From Leptospira kanakyensis (lineage in GTDB: Bacteria; Spirochaetota; Leptospiria; Leptospirales; Leptospiraceae): a stretch of DNA of 64,000 nt. The position numbers were made by a program, and so were the translations under genes. The stretch spans positions 124,001-188,000 of the forward strand of contig NZ_RQFG01000012.1 of assembly GCF_004769235.1 (NCBI RefSeq), read 5' to 3'. The number at the start of each line of letters is the position of its first letter. Position 1 is the first letter of the stretch. Shown here in pieces: positions 1-9,447 of this stretch. The notes under the pieces were generated by a model that searched no databases, was not told the DNA's origin, and saw nothing but the letters and a program-made list of their open reading frames with translations.

Positions 1-2638
1 GTGAAGTTTCGATCAATCGATCTTTACTTTCCAAATAACCTTGGATGGAATCCACAAAATGTTTTTTGGAACCTTCCCACTCGGGAGATGGATGAAAATC
101 TGGCCATTGGATGCGGAGAACGGAAGTGGATCTTTTTCCACCAAAGGTTGCTTGCATAAAAGAACGAATCATCCAAGACAAACTATCTTTTAAAAATTCA
201 GGTTTTCGTTCTTCTTTTTCCACAAGGACATGGAGAGCAGGAATGACTTGGCGGAGTTTTTCCTGAATCATTCGTTTATGGGAATCTAAAAACTTTGTCC
301 GTTCTTCCTTGTTTAGAAGTACAAGAAAAATCCCTGGAAAACCAAGAGATTCCATATGGAAAGCAATGATGGCTTCTGTCTGTAAAAGGATTTCCCAAGA
401 AAACTTTTTGGCAATAAAACGATCGAGTCTAACAGCGTCATCCACATCGAGTAAAGCAAAACCATTTTCATCAAAAGGCAAATAAGGATCGTGGTGTAAA
501 AAAATCAAATTAGAACGAGTGTTATAGTCAAGGCCGGAAGAAATTTGGTTATGAAATGAACCAAGGGAATCATTTAAAAAAAGATATGAAAAACGAGGAG
601 ACCCAAGTCTTGAAATAAAGTTTTTTGTATAACCAACAATCCCGTCGTAAGAGATTTCGTTCTCTCTATAAATTTTATCGAGTAACCCATACTCAACACG
701 TTTTTCTTCTGGAATTTGAGTTAGGAAGTTTTCAACAACTCGTGTTTCTTCTAGTGGTTCTGATTTTTTAGTAACGGAGTGAACGAGTTTTTCTAACTCA
801 GGATTAAAAATAGTCTCACGTTTCTTTTGAACGGCATCTAAAATTGCAACACGTCTCCAAGTTGCCGGTGGTAAAATTTTAAAACTCGTTTTTTTCACAG
901 GATTAGGATTGTTTATAACGGGTTCCATTTTTGTTTCAATTCCTTCTTTAGTAGGGACCGTTTTTTTTATCTCTAGTGTTTCTACCGGTGATTCTTCACT
1001 CACCAAAAGGGATTCCCCTAATATCATCGGATGTTTTTCAATCAGTCGGCGTTTGATGGATGCCCACAAAACAAAAAGGATCCAAGGCCCTATGAATAAA
1101 TATCCAAAACTCAGTAAATACGGAGGGAATGAAGAATAACGATAGATGGATAACCCAGATAACAATCCAGGATTCCCTTTTTCTTTTGAAATATAATAAG
1201 AATGGAATTTATGATGCAAAAATCCAACAGATTGTTTGTTAGATTCTAAATGGGCAGTTTTTAGTTTATCATTTCCTTTCCAAACGCGGGGATTGAAAGT
1301 AACTTGTTCCTTACTTTTGTTATCTGATAATTTTGCAGATACCATAGGAAAATAAAACTCATCTCGATCTTTTTCTTTTTTAGCTAACAAAAGATTGGAA
1401 TCAAGAACCGCAATGAGGGTAGATATGGATCGGCTTTCCTCATTTCTTTTGGGTATTAAATACACTAAATCAAATTCCGATTCGAGTAAAATCGAAACAG
1501 GATGATTTTGAATTCTCTCCAACAAACCAAAAATCTCTGTTCCAAATCGATTTTGAATGGCTCTGGAATCCGTTTTTCCTTTTTCCCATAAATAAAGTTC
1601 AGAAACAATTCTTTCTGTTTCTCCAAGACTCCCACTTTCTCCCAAACCTTCTCTTTGTAGATTTTTTTCTAGGATAGAAAGTGTTTCTTCAAATTGAACT
1701 AACCGATGTTTGGCCCAAGGTTTATAATAACGATAATCTGGAAACAACTCCCAACTTTTTTGATAATACAAAAGTAAAATCAAATAAGCTATCACTGGTA
1801 GAAAAATTCTACGTTTGAATTGAAACCCAGGATTCTGAATCACAATCCAAACGAAACGAATGTAAAATAAACCGGTAAAGGTAACGAGAAAAAGGATAAA
1901 ACAACCAAAACGAATTTCCTCAGTTTCCGTATCAGATTGTCTGAGTAAATAAACAGAAAACCGATCCTTGGTTTCTAAAATTAGTTTAGAATCCTCACCG
2001 TCTAACTTCCATGTAATGGTTTGCCCTTCTTTTCCAGAAAAAAGCCCAAGTAGTTGGTTACTTTCCAAATCTCCGGTAAGAATGGATTCGTCATTGGTAT
2101 ACAAAACTTTTTGTGATTTAGGATCAAATGCCCAATAAAGATAGCCGTATTCCAAATTTGCATTTTGGATTTGTCTGGGCAAACTTGGACCTTTGGGAAA
2201 CACCAAAAAGAATTTTCCAGAAAGATTTCTGTAAACATAATCTCCATTCGAAAGTATTTTCAGTTTTCCTTCTAATAATCCAGATGGATCTTGTCTGAGT
2301 TCTTCTTGAAAAATTTCATTGGTTTCATTTGTACTATGGATGAGTCGCAACGAATCATCATACAATCTTACATAACTGAATCCAAGAGTATCTTTGATCC
2401 GAGTTGTGACCTGAGCCGCACGATACGGTAGGGCCGATTCTCGAAAAAAGAACTCCAGAGTGTTTAAGTGTTCTTTTGTTTTGTCTTCATCAAAACGTTC
2501 TAAGGCAGAAATCAAATTCGATTTGGATCGTAATGGGCGAATCCATTCAAAATAACCGAATAAAACGGAGGTAACCAGAAGAGAAACCACTAGGTATCCA
2601 AAAAGAATAGACAGGTTTCCGAAATTCCGTTTCATCAT
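1..2638 (-). CDS. Multi-pass membrane protein, possible sensor (3' end outside window)
   Basis: An open frame starts at the tandem ATG at 2638 and is uninterrupted to the left edge (about 879 codons), so the C-terminus is missing. There is a membrane segment near residues 10-30, then a roughly 200-residue segment that is probably extracytoplasmic, two more membrane helices near 240-262 and 275-295, a second soluble region, and a fourth helix near 500-525. The cytoplasmic C-terminal part has a GAF-like look (short hydrophobic strands around an FLNDSLGSFHNQ stretch and a later LVLLNKEER stretch), but I cannot assign it to a family. The layout suggests a signal-sensing membrane protein. It is divergent from the metalloenzyme gene at 2689. 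Function not recognised. Confidence 0.7.
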   Translation of the reverse strand, partial: MMKRNFGNLSILFGYLVVSLLVTSVLFGYFEWIRPLRSKSNLISALERFDEDKTKEHLNTLEFFFRESALPYRAAQVTTRIKDTLGFSYVRLYDDSLRLIHSTNETNEIFQEELRQDPSGLLEGKLKILSNGDYVYRNLSGKFFLVFPKGPSLPRQIQNANLEYGYLYWAFDPKSQKVLYTNDESILTGDLESNQLLGLFSGKEGQTITWKLDGEDSKLILETKDRFSVYLLRQSDTETEEIRFGCFILFLVTFTGLFYIRFVWIVIQNPGFQFKRRIFLPVIAYLILLLYYQKSWELFPDYRYYKPWAKHRLVQFEETLSILEKNLQREGLGESGSLGETERIVSELYLWEKGKTDSRAIQNRFGTEIFGLLERIQNHPVSILLESEFDLVYLIPKRNEESRSISTLIAVLDSNLLLAKKEKDRDEFYFPMVSAKLSDNKSKEQVTFNPRVWKGNDKLKTAHLESNKQSVGFLHHKFHSYYISKEKGNPGLLSGLSIYRYSSFPPYLLSFGYLFIGPWILFVLWASIKRRLIEKHPMILGESLLVSEESPVETLEIKKTVPTKEGIETKMEPVINNPNPVKKTSFKILPPATWRRVAILDAVQKKRETIFNPELEKLVHSVTKKSEPLEETRVVENFLTQIPEEKRVEYGLLDKIYRENEISYDGIVGYTKNFISRLGSPRFSYLFLNDSLGSFHNQISSGLDYNTRSNLIFLHHDPYLPFDENGFALLDVDDAVRLDRFIAKKFSWEILLQTEAIIAFHMESLGFPGIFLVLLNKEERTKFLDSHKRMIQEKLRQVIPALHVLVEKEERKPEFLKDSLSWMIRSFMQATFGGKRSTSVLRIQWPDFHPSPEWEGSKKHFVDSIQGYLESKDRLIETS

Positions 2639-2688
2639 TCTAATTATCGGGTTGTCATTGGCAAAAACCAATCAGTCCAAGGAAAGGA

Positions 2689-3663
2689 ATGATTTTTTAT
2701 GTATTTTTGGACGGAGTCGGGATGGCAGACTATGATCCCAAATCCAATCCATTCAGTCGTTTTGCCAAAGGTTTTTTAGCACCAGTCGGAGGGATTCCCA
2801 AAGCTGATGTAGATTTACCTGTTCCCTCTTCTCATTTACATTATATCAAAACAGATGCCCATATGGGTGTCCCTGGGCTCCCACAATCTGCCACAGGCCA
2901 AACAGCCCTATGGACGGGAATTCCTGGACCGAAAGTCCTGGATCGACATGTGAGTGGGTTTCCGACCATCACACTTCGTAAAATCATTGCCAAGTATTCT
3001 CTCATTAAAGTTTTAAATGAAAATGGTCATCTCAGCGATTTTCTAAACTGTTTTTCGCCGCCCTACCTCAAACATGTAGAAGAAAAACCAAAACTAGTTT
3101 CTGCATCCACCTTAGTCCAGTTAGCCAGTGGTCGCCCCTTAAAAACCTTCGATGATTTGGCAAATGGTCGAGGCCTTTATATGGATTTAACTCATGAAAT
3201 TATGGGAACACTCGGAATTGATATGTTAAAACCAGGAGATCCGCTTTTAGAACGCAGAGATCCTTATGAACTGGGGAAACAATCATTCTCTCGGTTTGCC
3301 AATTACAAACTAGGTTTGTACGAATACTTTCTGACTGATAAAGTCGGCCATGCCATGGATTGGGAAAAGGCAGAACATATCATCAAAAACTTAGAAGAAT
3401 TTTTTCGTGGAGTGCTGGAAAGTATAGATCCAAAAAAAGATTTACTCATTGTTTCGAGTGATCATGGAAATATGGAAGACTTAAGCCAAAAGAACCATAC
3501 GGAAAACCCGGCGGCCACCATCCTATACGGTAAGGATGCTGACCGCTTCGCAGAAAATATACATTCGCTTGCTGACATTGTTCCCGAAATTTATAAAACC
3601 TTCGGAATGGAAGAAGCCCTCCACAACACGCAAACGAATGAATTTCTAATTAAGTCCGACTAA
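2689..3663 (+). CDS. Metalloenzyme, alkaline phosphatase / phosphoglycerate mutase-like superfamily
   Basis: 324 residues. The N-terminal LDGVG motif (D8) supplies a metal aspartate. SATGQTALWTG near residue 70 looks like the nucleophile loop with its Thr/Ser. DKVGHAMDW and SSDHGNMED give the second set of metal-binding Asp/His residues typical of cofactor-independent phosphoglycerate mutases, phosphopentomutase and alkaline phosphatases. It is much shorter than the usual ~510-residue iPGM and lacks room for its full insert domain, so a different phosphotransferase or hydrolase role is likely. The substrate cannot be told from sequence. The start ATG has a purine-rich AAGGAAAGGA just upstream. 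Its stop overlaps the stop of the convergent TPR gene. Confidence 0.85.
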   Translation: MIFYVFLDGVGMADYDPKSNPFSRFAKGFLAPVGGIPKADVDLPVPSSHLHYIKTDAHMGVPGLPQSATGQTALWTGIPGPKVLDRHVSGFPTITLRKIIAKYSLIKVLNENGHLSDFLNCFSPPYLKHVEEKPKLVSASTLVQLASGRPLKTFDDLANGRGLYMDLTHEIMGTLGIDMLKPGDPLLERRDPYELGKQSFSRFANYKLGLYEYFLTDKVGHAMDWEKAEHIIKNLEEFFRGVLESIDPKKDLLIVSSDHGNMEDLSQKNHTENPAATILYGKDADRFAENIHSLADIVPEIYKTFGMEEALHNTQTNEFLIKSD

Positions 3664-4829
3664 AATTCTAAGTCACTTCCTGATTCTGGTTTGTTTGAAA
3701 CCGAACTTGGTTTAGGTGAACTTGAATCAGACGTTACATCAGAATCTTCAAGATCATTATGGTCGGTAAACTGATCGAGAGATTCTTTTTTCCATGCAAT
3801 CGCCTTGTCGGTAATCTGGTTTTTAGGGTATTTATCTACAATTGTCTGAAAGATTCCTGCTGCCTTTTCAAACTTTCCTTGTCTGAAATAAATAGTTCCT
3901 TTTTTGTATAAAGCTGCTTGGTCGAGCGAATAATCGCTGTTATTCAAAGCTTTATTGATATAAGTAAGCGATTCCACTTGTTTTCCCATCGCATCGTAGG
4001 AAAGAGCAATGTAATACAATGCCTCTTCTTCTTTTTTGGATGATGGCGCTACGCTAATCACTTTCTGAAATAATTCAATCGCCTTGGAATAATTTTTCTT
4101 AGTATAATTCTCTTTGGCATCTTTTAAAACAGTATCTTTGTATTCTCCAACTACTTTTTCGTCAGCCCCAGCCAATTGGTCAGCAGTTTCAATGTATTCA
4201 TCAAATACATCAAAGGATGCCCAATCTTTTCCCAATTTACGAAGAGCCCTACCCCAACCAATGCGAGATTCCGTATTATTAGGATCTTCTTGTAAGGCTA
4301 AGGTGTAATTTTTACGTGCCGTTTCAAAATGACCGGTTTTATAATAATAATCACCCAAAGCTAAAAATGATTTGGATCTTAATTTATTATCAGAACTAAG
4401 TTGCAAAACAGATTCTAAATGTGCTTTCCCTTCTGATTCATTTCCGATTTTTAAAAGTAAATTTCCAAGAGAATAACTTAGACGTTCTTTTTCTTCTGGT
4501 TTTAAGTTTGAACTTTTTTTTAAGTCTTTGTAAATATCTAACGCAGGATAATAGTCTGAGTTTTTTTCAAGAGCCCTTGCTTGGTTGTATTTAATTTGGA
4601 ATTCGTATTTTTCGAGTCCGCGTTTTCCCGCTAACTCAGAGAATATGGCGATTGCCTTTTCTTTACTTTGGGGGTTAGATTGTTTTAAGTATTCTTCCCC
4701 TTCTGCAATTTTTTCCAAAATGATTTGCGATTGGTCTTCTTTTGCAGAAATATTTGTTTGATAATATGCAGTAGAAAGACCCGCAACAATAAACAAAAAA
4801 CCAGCTAAACTAACAATGATTCGATTCAT
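3660..4829 (-). CDS. Membrane-anchored TPR repeat protein
   Basis: 389 residues. A hydrophobic N-terminal segment (about residues 4-22) without a clear signal-peptidase site suggests an uncleaved anchor or signal peptide. The rest is a chain of helix pairs with TPR spacing, for example a repeat containing ALGDYYYKTGHFETARKNY and one containing KKGTIYFRQGKFEKAAGIF. The C-terminus is Ser/Asp-rich and low in complexity. TPR domains bind other proteins, and the partner here is probably the preceding gene product, whose stop overlaps this ATG by four bases (ATGA). Known role not recognised; a periplasmic scaffold is the likely theme. Confidence 0.8.
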   Translation of the reverse strand: MNRIIVSLAGFLFIVAGLSTAYYQTNISAKEDQSQIILEKIAEGEEYLKQSNPQSKEKAIAIFSELAGKRGLEKYEFQIKYNQARALEKNSDYYPALDIYKDLKKSSNLKPEEKERLSYSLGNLLLKIGNESEGKAHLESVLQLSSDNKLRSKSFLALGDYYYKTGHFETARKNYTLALQEDPNNTESRIGWGRALRKLGKDWASFDVFDEYIETADQLAGADEKVVGEYKDTVLKDAKENYTKKNYSKAIELFQKVISVAPSSKKEEEALYYIALSYDAMGKQVESLTYINKALNNSDYSLDQAALYKKGTIYFRQGKFEKAAGIFQTIVDKYPKNQITDKAIAWKKESLDQFTDHNDLEDSDVTSDSSSPKPSSVSNKPESGSDLEF

Positions 4830-6511
4830 AAATTCCCTCTACCCACCTGACCCAAGGTCTGATTCGTCCAAAACTCTACTCTTGATGGAGAATAGGATTT
4901 AGTTTCCCTCTTTAAAAAACATTTTAAGGCTTTTTTTGTATCACCAGTTTTTAATGCACTCACACCAAGGAAAAACATTGCCTTCCCTCTCAAATATCCA
5001 TTGGATTCGTATTTCAAATATTCTTCCAAACGATACACTGCGGTTTCATATTTTTTTCTAATGACTGTTTCTTTGATAATTTGATTTAGATCTGTTTGGC
5101 CTAAATCATAGTTTACCGTTGCCGATGTTTCTTCTTTAAAATCATTCACCGGTTCCGAATTTTCTCTCGGAGGTAAGGTTTCTGTAGGTATTACAGAATG
5201 TTCGTTTTTATAAACTTCTGATTTTTCTGGTTCTTTTTTAGGATGAGACTCCGCTACCACATTTGGTTCTTCCGGTGTTAAGTTATCTTTTGAAAAATCA
5301 TATTTAAAATAAGATACGTTTTCTCTTAAATTATAATCTTCTGGAATTCCATTGGATTTGGCAGTAACCCCAAAATAGAGTTCATCGATTTCTTTTAATT
5401 CTTTGATAAAAAAGTTGGTTTTTGGATGTACAACGGTTGCAACTTTCACAACAGAACCTTGCCCAAAGGAAGAAGATCCTTGGTTTAAAGGTTTTACCGA
5501 TGCATACAAACTATATACCGTTGTTTCATCAGCGGCTTCGGGACTAATCCAACTAATCACAGCTCCTTTGCCCACACGTTCATAACCTAGACCACGAACA
5601 TGCATCACACCACCTAAATCAGTACGGGTATCATTGGATGCCACTTCTTGTTTTGGTTTTTTAGGAGAATCTTCTACAATGACTTCCGCATTATTTTTAT
5701 CCGTTTGTTTGATATAAAATACACGCAAAGTAGACTTTTTATCTTCTAATGGTAGAGTTTCCTCACCTCCGACTTGTTTGACGGAGACTCCATAATACAA
5801 GGTTTGAGATTTATCTAAATCCTGATCCAAAAATGTATTCACTGGATGGGTAAGTTCTGCTAATTTCTCTGCTTTTTGCATGAGAGTCAAACTGGTTAAA
5901 GGAGAATTGGAGCGATACACCGTATACAAAGTTCTTCCCGCTGTTGCACCGTTTGGTGGTGTCCAGTTCAAACGAACAAATTTTCTTTCAATATTGGCAG
6001 TAATATTAGAAACCCCACCCACCATCGACTGAATTCCGGCATCTGCAGGAAAGGCAGGGAAATCTTGGTTCTGGCCCACAACCGGGGTTCCATTTTCTTC
6101 TGCGATATGAACAGGAACCACAGTATAATTTTGGTTAGAAAAAAGTTTTACTTCTCTACGACGAACATCCGCTACCATAACGATTGCGTAGTAATAAGTT
6201 CCTGGTTTTAAATTATAATCAAAATAAACACGAGTGGCATTAGAACCAGATGCTTTATAACGACCAAGAGAATCGGCGATGTATAATTTTTCTGGACTAT
6301 CAATCATCACGGAGGAACGAGCCACAATGATTTCACCATCTTGTTTGGGCGGATCCCAATCCAAACGAATCGATTTTTTATCAGGTAGAAGGCTGGCATG
6401 GATTGCCTTTGCTATCGTTGGATAACGGCTTTCCTCAAACCCAGAATCTGCCGAAACCGGAAGATAAGAGAATAGCAGTACAACCATCCAGAATTGAATC
6501 GAGAACTTCAT
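4826..6511 (-). CDS. Exported protein with three FN3-like domains and a TPR-like tail
   Basis: 561 residues. A signal peptide is visible (residues 1-21, ending near LPVSA). Three consecutive beta-sandwich units of about 100 residues follow. Each has a W-P strand pattern (RLDWDPP, RLNWTPP, VISWISP) and a late aromatic strand (YYYAIV, LYYGVSV, LYFGVT), as in fibronectin type III domains. A charged Glu/Pro/Lys-rich linker leads to a C-terminal helical part with one or two TPR-like pairs. It is translationally coupled to the downstream TPR protein. It is probably a periplasmic or surface-associated structural or adhesion protein. No enzyme motif was seen. Confidence 0.75.
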   Translation of the reverse strand: MKFSIQFWMVVLLFSYLPVSADSGFEESRYPTIAKAIHASLLPDKKSIRLDWDPPKQDGEIIVARSSVMIDSPEKLYIADSLGRYKASGSNATRVYFDYNLKPGTYYYAIVMVADVRRREVKLFSNQNYTVVPVHIAEENGTPVVGQNQDFPAFPADAGIQSMVGGVSNITANIERKFVRLNWTPPNGATAGRTLYTVYRSNSPLTSLTLMQKAEKLAELTHPVNTFLDQDLDKSQTLYYGVSVKQVGGEETLPLEDKKSTLRVFYIKQTDKNNAEVIVEDSPKKPKQEVASNDTRTDLGGVMHVRGLGYERVGKGAVISWISPEAADETTVYSLYASVKPLNQGSSSFGQGSVVKVATVVHPKTNFFIKELKEIDELYFGVTAKSNGIPEDYNLRENVSYFKYDFSKDNLTPEEPNVVAESHPKKEPEKSEVYKNEHSVIPTETLPPRENSEPVNDFKEETSATVNYDLGQTDLNQIIKETVIRKKYETAVYRLEEYLKYESNGYLRGKAMFFLGVSALKTGDTKKALKCFLKRETKSYSPSRVEFWTNQTLGQVGRGNL

Positions 6512-6591
6512 ACTTAGATTTTCGGTGGTAGAGTCCCCCTAATTGAATTTTTCGTTTGTACTTTCCCAGGTTTTCTGTGAGAATTGTCATT

Positions 6592-7251
6592 ATGTCCGAA
6601 ACGGAATACTACCGTTCCCAAAGTTATCAGGAATACCTACTTTCCAGTCACAGAAGGGAGGTATGCCCTCCCGAAGATGTGTATGCATTTTTCAATTGGA
6701 AAGGCCTAAACAATATAGTCGACTTTGGGAGTGGGCTTGGATTCTACTTTAATGAATTTAGAAAATGGTTTCCCCATGTCTGGATCTGGGCTGCGGAATG
6801 CCAACAAGAGATCATCGACATGATCCTTCGTCGGAAACTGATGGAAGGGATCGAACAACTCACCCCTTTCCATATGGACCAGTCCGACCACCCCCTGCTC
6901 CCGGAATGGGTTCCGGTTCCAGAAATCATTTTTGCTTCCCTCTCCCTTTCCACATTCCCAAACCCTGGTTTGGCGATGGATGGCCTCATTCGTTCGATGA
7001 AATCGGGTGGACGACTTTTCATCATTGATTGGTCAAAAACAGAATCTGGATTTGGTCCCAAAATCAATGAAAAGATATCCATGGATAAAATGAAATTCCT
7101 CGCAGAAGAATACAAATTGGAAGTCACCAAATCAGGTAGAATTTCCGAACATTTTTATGGGATGGAAGTAAAAGCAAGTTCTAGTTTTATTTATGGATAT
7201 TATGACCTCAAAGAAGAAGAGGATGAAGATTCAGCAGTGTTTAAACAATAA
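6592..7251 (+). CDS. SAM-dependent methyltransferase, class I
   Basis: 219 residues from the ATG at 6592 (MSETEYYRS). An upstream TTG at 6556 would add 12 residues, but the ATG is the better start. Motif I is VDFGSGLGFYF, the glycine loop that binds S-adenosylmethionine. An acidic residue after beta-2 lies in WAAECQ. The segment LIRSMKSGGRLFIIDW corresponds to the motif after beta-5 seen in Methyltransf_11/25 proteins. The substrate is unknown. The C-terminus is acidic (KEEEDEDS). It lies 28 bases upstream of the helicase gene on the same strand, so the two may be cotranscribed. Confidence 0.8.
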   Translation: MSETEYYRSQSYQEYLLSSHRREVCPPEDVYAFFNWKGLNNIVDFGSGLGFYFNEFRKWFPHVWIWAAECQQEIIDMILRRKLMEGIEQLTPFHMDQSDHPLLPEWVPVPEIIFASLSLSTFPNPGLAMDGLIRSMKSGGRLFIIDWSKTESGFGPKINEKISMDKMKFLAEEYKLEVTKSGRISEHFYGMEVKASSSFIYGYYDLKEEEDEDSAVFKQ

Positions 7252-7279
7252 ATAAAAATTTAGAACCAAAGTCAATGGG

Positions 7280-8581
7280 ATGAGCGCTCTAGAATTTATG
7301 TGGAGTGAAGAACAAAAAAACATCATCCATTCGAATCATCTCATCAAACAAGTGATTGCTGGTGCAGGTTCCGGAAAAACTGCCACAATGATTGGCCTAC
7401 TGGAAGAAAGAGAAAAAACAAAATCCATTCCTCCTGAAAACACGGTCATTGTTACATTTACCAAAAAAGCCACTCGTGAATTTAAGGAAAGGTGTGTAAA
7501 AAAAGGACTCTCAAATAAATATCATATCTCCACCTTTCATGCGTTTTGTTACCATGTTCTAAAGAATTACGATAACTCTAAAGACTGGTCAAAATACAAA
7601 CTTCTGAGTGAATCTAAAAAATGGGAAATCACAAAGGAAATCCTATTTCCCTTGCGTTATGTGGTCGGTGGAATTCCCTTTCCTATTCTTTTCAAAAACG
7701 ATGGGAAATATTTTTCTGAACTTTCAGAAATAGGTTACAAATCCTTCCTATCCAATTTTAAGTTATGGAAAGAGAAAAACTATTATTTCGAGTTTGATGA
7801 TTTGATTTCCCAATTCCTCCAGTTTTTAGATACAGATTCAGCAGGATTCGTGAAGGAAAGATGGAAGTCTCTCATCATCGACGAGTTTCAAGACACGGAC
7901 GAAGTACAACTTGAGATCATAAAAAAAATGAATTTCAGATCCATCACTGTAGTGGGTGATGATTGGCAGGCCATCTATGGGTTTCGAGGGGCCACACCAA
8001 AACCTTTTTTAGATTTTCCTAATCATTTTCCAGGAGTGGAACAATACTTTTTATCCACTAACTATCGTTCCAAGGATTCCATCATCCAAGCCTCCCTAGT
8101 CCCCCTCAAACCAAACAAAGATAAAATCCCAAAACAAGTGCAAACCTTTCGGAAAGAAAAGGGAGTATTTCGAATAGAACGAATCAATGACCTAGAAACA
8201 AAACCACTCGAGATTTGGAAAGAATGGTTTAAAAAGGATCCAAGTTGCATCCTCCTAACCCGAAGTAATTACCGAAAACAAACCTGGTTAGACCTAGGCC
8301 TTCCTGCGGCGCAAGTGATGACAATCCACAGTGCCAAGGGATTAGAATTTTCCAGTGTCATCTTGGATTTAGTTCTTGGATGGAGTGAAGACGGCGAAGG
8401 GATCAATGAAGCCGAAGAACGAAGGATACTATATGTAGGTCTATCCCGAGCAAAAGACAATTTGGTTCTTTTAATAGCAGACAAAACAAAACCAGATCGA
8501 CTTGCCGATCGGATGAGCGCTGATTTTTCAATCAGGAACCGGTTCAGAAATCGTACTTTACGGTGGGCTCGGCTCTGGTGA
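7280..8581 (+). CDS. Compact UvrD/Rep-family superfamily 1 helicase
   Basis: 433 residues, against about 650-750 for UvrD, PcrA or Rep. The core motifs are present in order: Walker A AGAGSGKT (about 28-35), TFTKKA (Ia), IIDEFQDTD (II), VVGDDWQAIYGFRG (III), STNYRS (IV), MTIHSAKGLEF (V) and RRILYVGLSRAKDNL (VI). The shortness comes from reduced 1B and 2B subdomains. Family knowledge predicts an ATP-driven 3'-5' ssDNA translocase involved in repair or replication-fork clearance. No nuclease domain is visible. The gene ends 14 bases before tRNA-Val, so the tRNA may lie in the same transcript or have its promoter within this gene. Confidence 0.9.
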   Translation: MSALEFMWSEEQKNIIHSNHLIKQVIAGAGSGKTATMIGLLEEREKTKSIPPENTVIVTFTKKATREFKERCVKKGLSNKYHISTFHAFCYHVLKNYDNSKDWSKYKLLSESKKWEITKEILFPLRYVVGGIPFPILFKNDGKYFSELSEIGYKSFLSNFKLWKEKNYYFEFDDLISQFLQFLDTDSAGFVKERWKSLIIDEFQDTDEVQLEIIKKMNFRSITVVGDDWQAIYGFRGATPKPFLDFPNHFPGVEQYFLSTNYRSKDSIIQASLVPLKPNKDKIPKQVQTFRKEKGVFRIERINDLETKPLEIWKEWFKKDPSCILLTRSNYRKQTWLDLGLPAAQVMTIHSAKGLEFSSVILDLVLGWSEDGEGINEAEERRILYVGLSRAKDNLVLLIADKTKPDRLADRMSADFSIRNRFRNRTLRWARLW

Positions 8582-8595
8582 AGTGGTTTTACCTT

Positions 8596-8672
<77 letters not shown>

Positions 8673-8766
8673 AGTAACACTGACAAAATCTCCGTTATCA
8701 TTTTTTAACCGTAACAAATCAAGTTTCGACTTGCATCTCACTACAGACTCATTACAGTGCAAAGCG

Positions 8767-9447
8767 ATGAAACCTAAGTTCCTTGCAGAAGAATTCCTTT
8801 TGGCATTGTATTTTTTAGTATTTAGCATTGTTTCCGGATTTGTTTTATACTTTGGTGAAGGTTCTGCGGGAATCAAACTCGCTACGCTTACCCTCCTTTT
8901 CCACATTAGTTTTGTTGGCCTTTCCCTTGGACTTAGGTGGCATACTCCCTTTCGGATTTGGAAATTTTTAGTTCCCTTATCCATTTTTATGGTTTTTCCG
9001 GATTGGTTTCTTTCTAGCGCCTTACAGATATTAGTATTTCCAGAAGACGGATTTTTTAAAATAGGGACTGTTGCCGGTTATATGGCCGGTCTTTGGGTCA
9101 TTCCTTTATTTGTTTGTGTTTATACAGGAATCAAACTCGAAGAAATGTCTGTATCCATCATTGGAACAGGGCTTTGGGTTGGAATCATTGCTTTAATTAT
9201 CTTCGGAACTTCTGAAGCAACGATGTGGGTTCTCGGTTCTTGGTATGCAAAAGATGTGAAAATGTGGGGGCATGTTGCCTACTACGTGTTAGTTCCTGAA
9301 ATGATTTTAGGAATTACAACTTATCTTGCTTACCAAGGATTTTCATATTCTGCCTATATCATTCAAATGGCGATTGGTTTTCTCGTGATGCTTCTATATA
9401 TTGGAAATCTTTCTTTCTTTTATCTCCTCATTGAAAAAATTCTATAA
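8767..9447 (+). CDS. Polytopic membrane protein, about seven helices, unknown function
   Basis: 226 residues from the ATG at 8767 (MKPKFLAEE). A TTG at 8731 would add 12 polar residues and is less likely. The protein is nearly all hydrophobic helices of 18-22 residues with short loops and no signature I can name. It overlaps the SGNH-like gene downstream by 17 bases and precedes a second SGNH gene and an MBOAT acyltransferase. It may therefore belong to a cell-surface acylation module. That link is inference from position. Confidence 0.7.
   Translation: MKPKFLAEEFLLALYFLVFSIVSGFVLYFGEGSAGIKLATLTLLFHISFVGLSLGLRWHTPFRIWKFLVPLSIFMVFPDWFLSSALQILVFPEDGFFKIGTVAGYMAGLWVIPLFVCVYTGIKLEEMSVSIIGTGLWVGIIALIIFGTSEATMWVLGSWYAKDVKMWGHVAYYVLVPEMILGITTYLAYQGFSYSAYIIQMAIGFLVMLLYIGNLSFFYLLIEKIL

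Noticed and set aside
6543..7130. Several overlapping frames on both strands across the methyltransferase gene
   Set aside because: They are shadows of the methyltransferase frame; only that frame has SAM-binding motifs.
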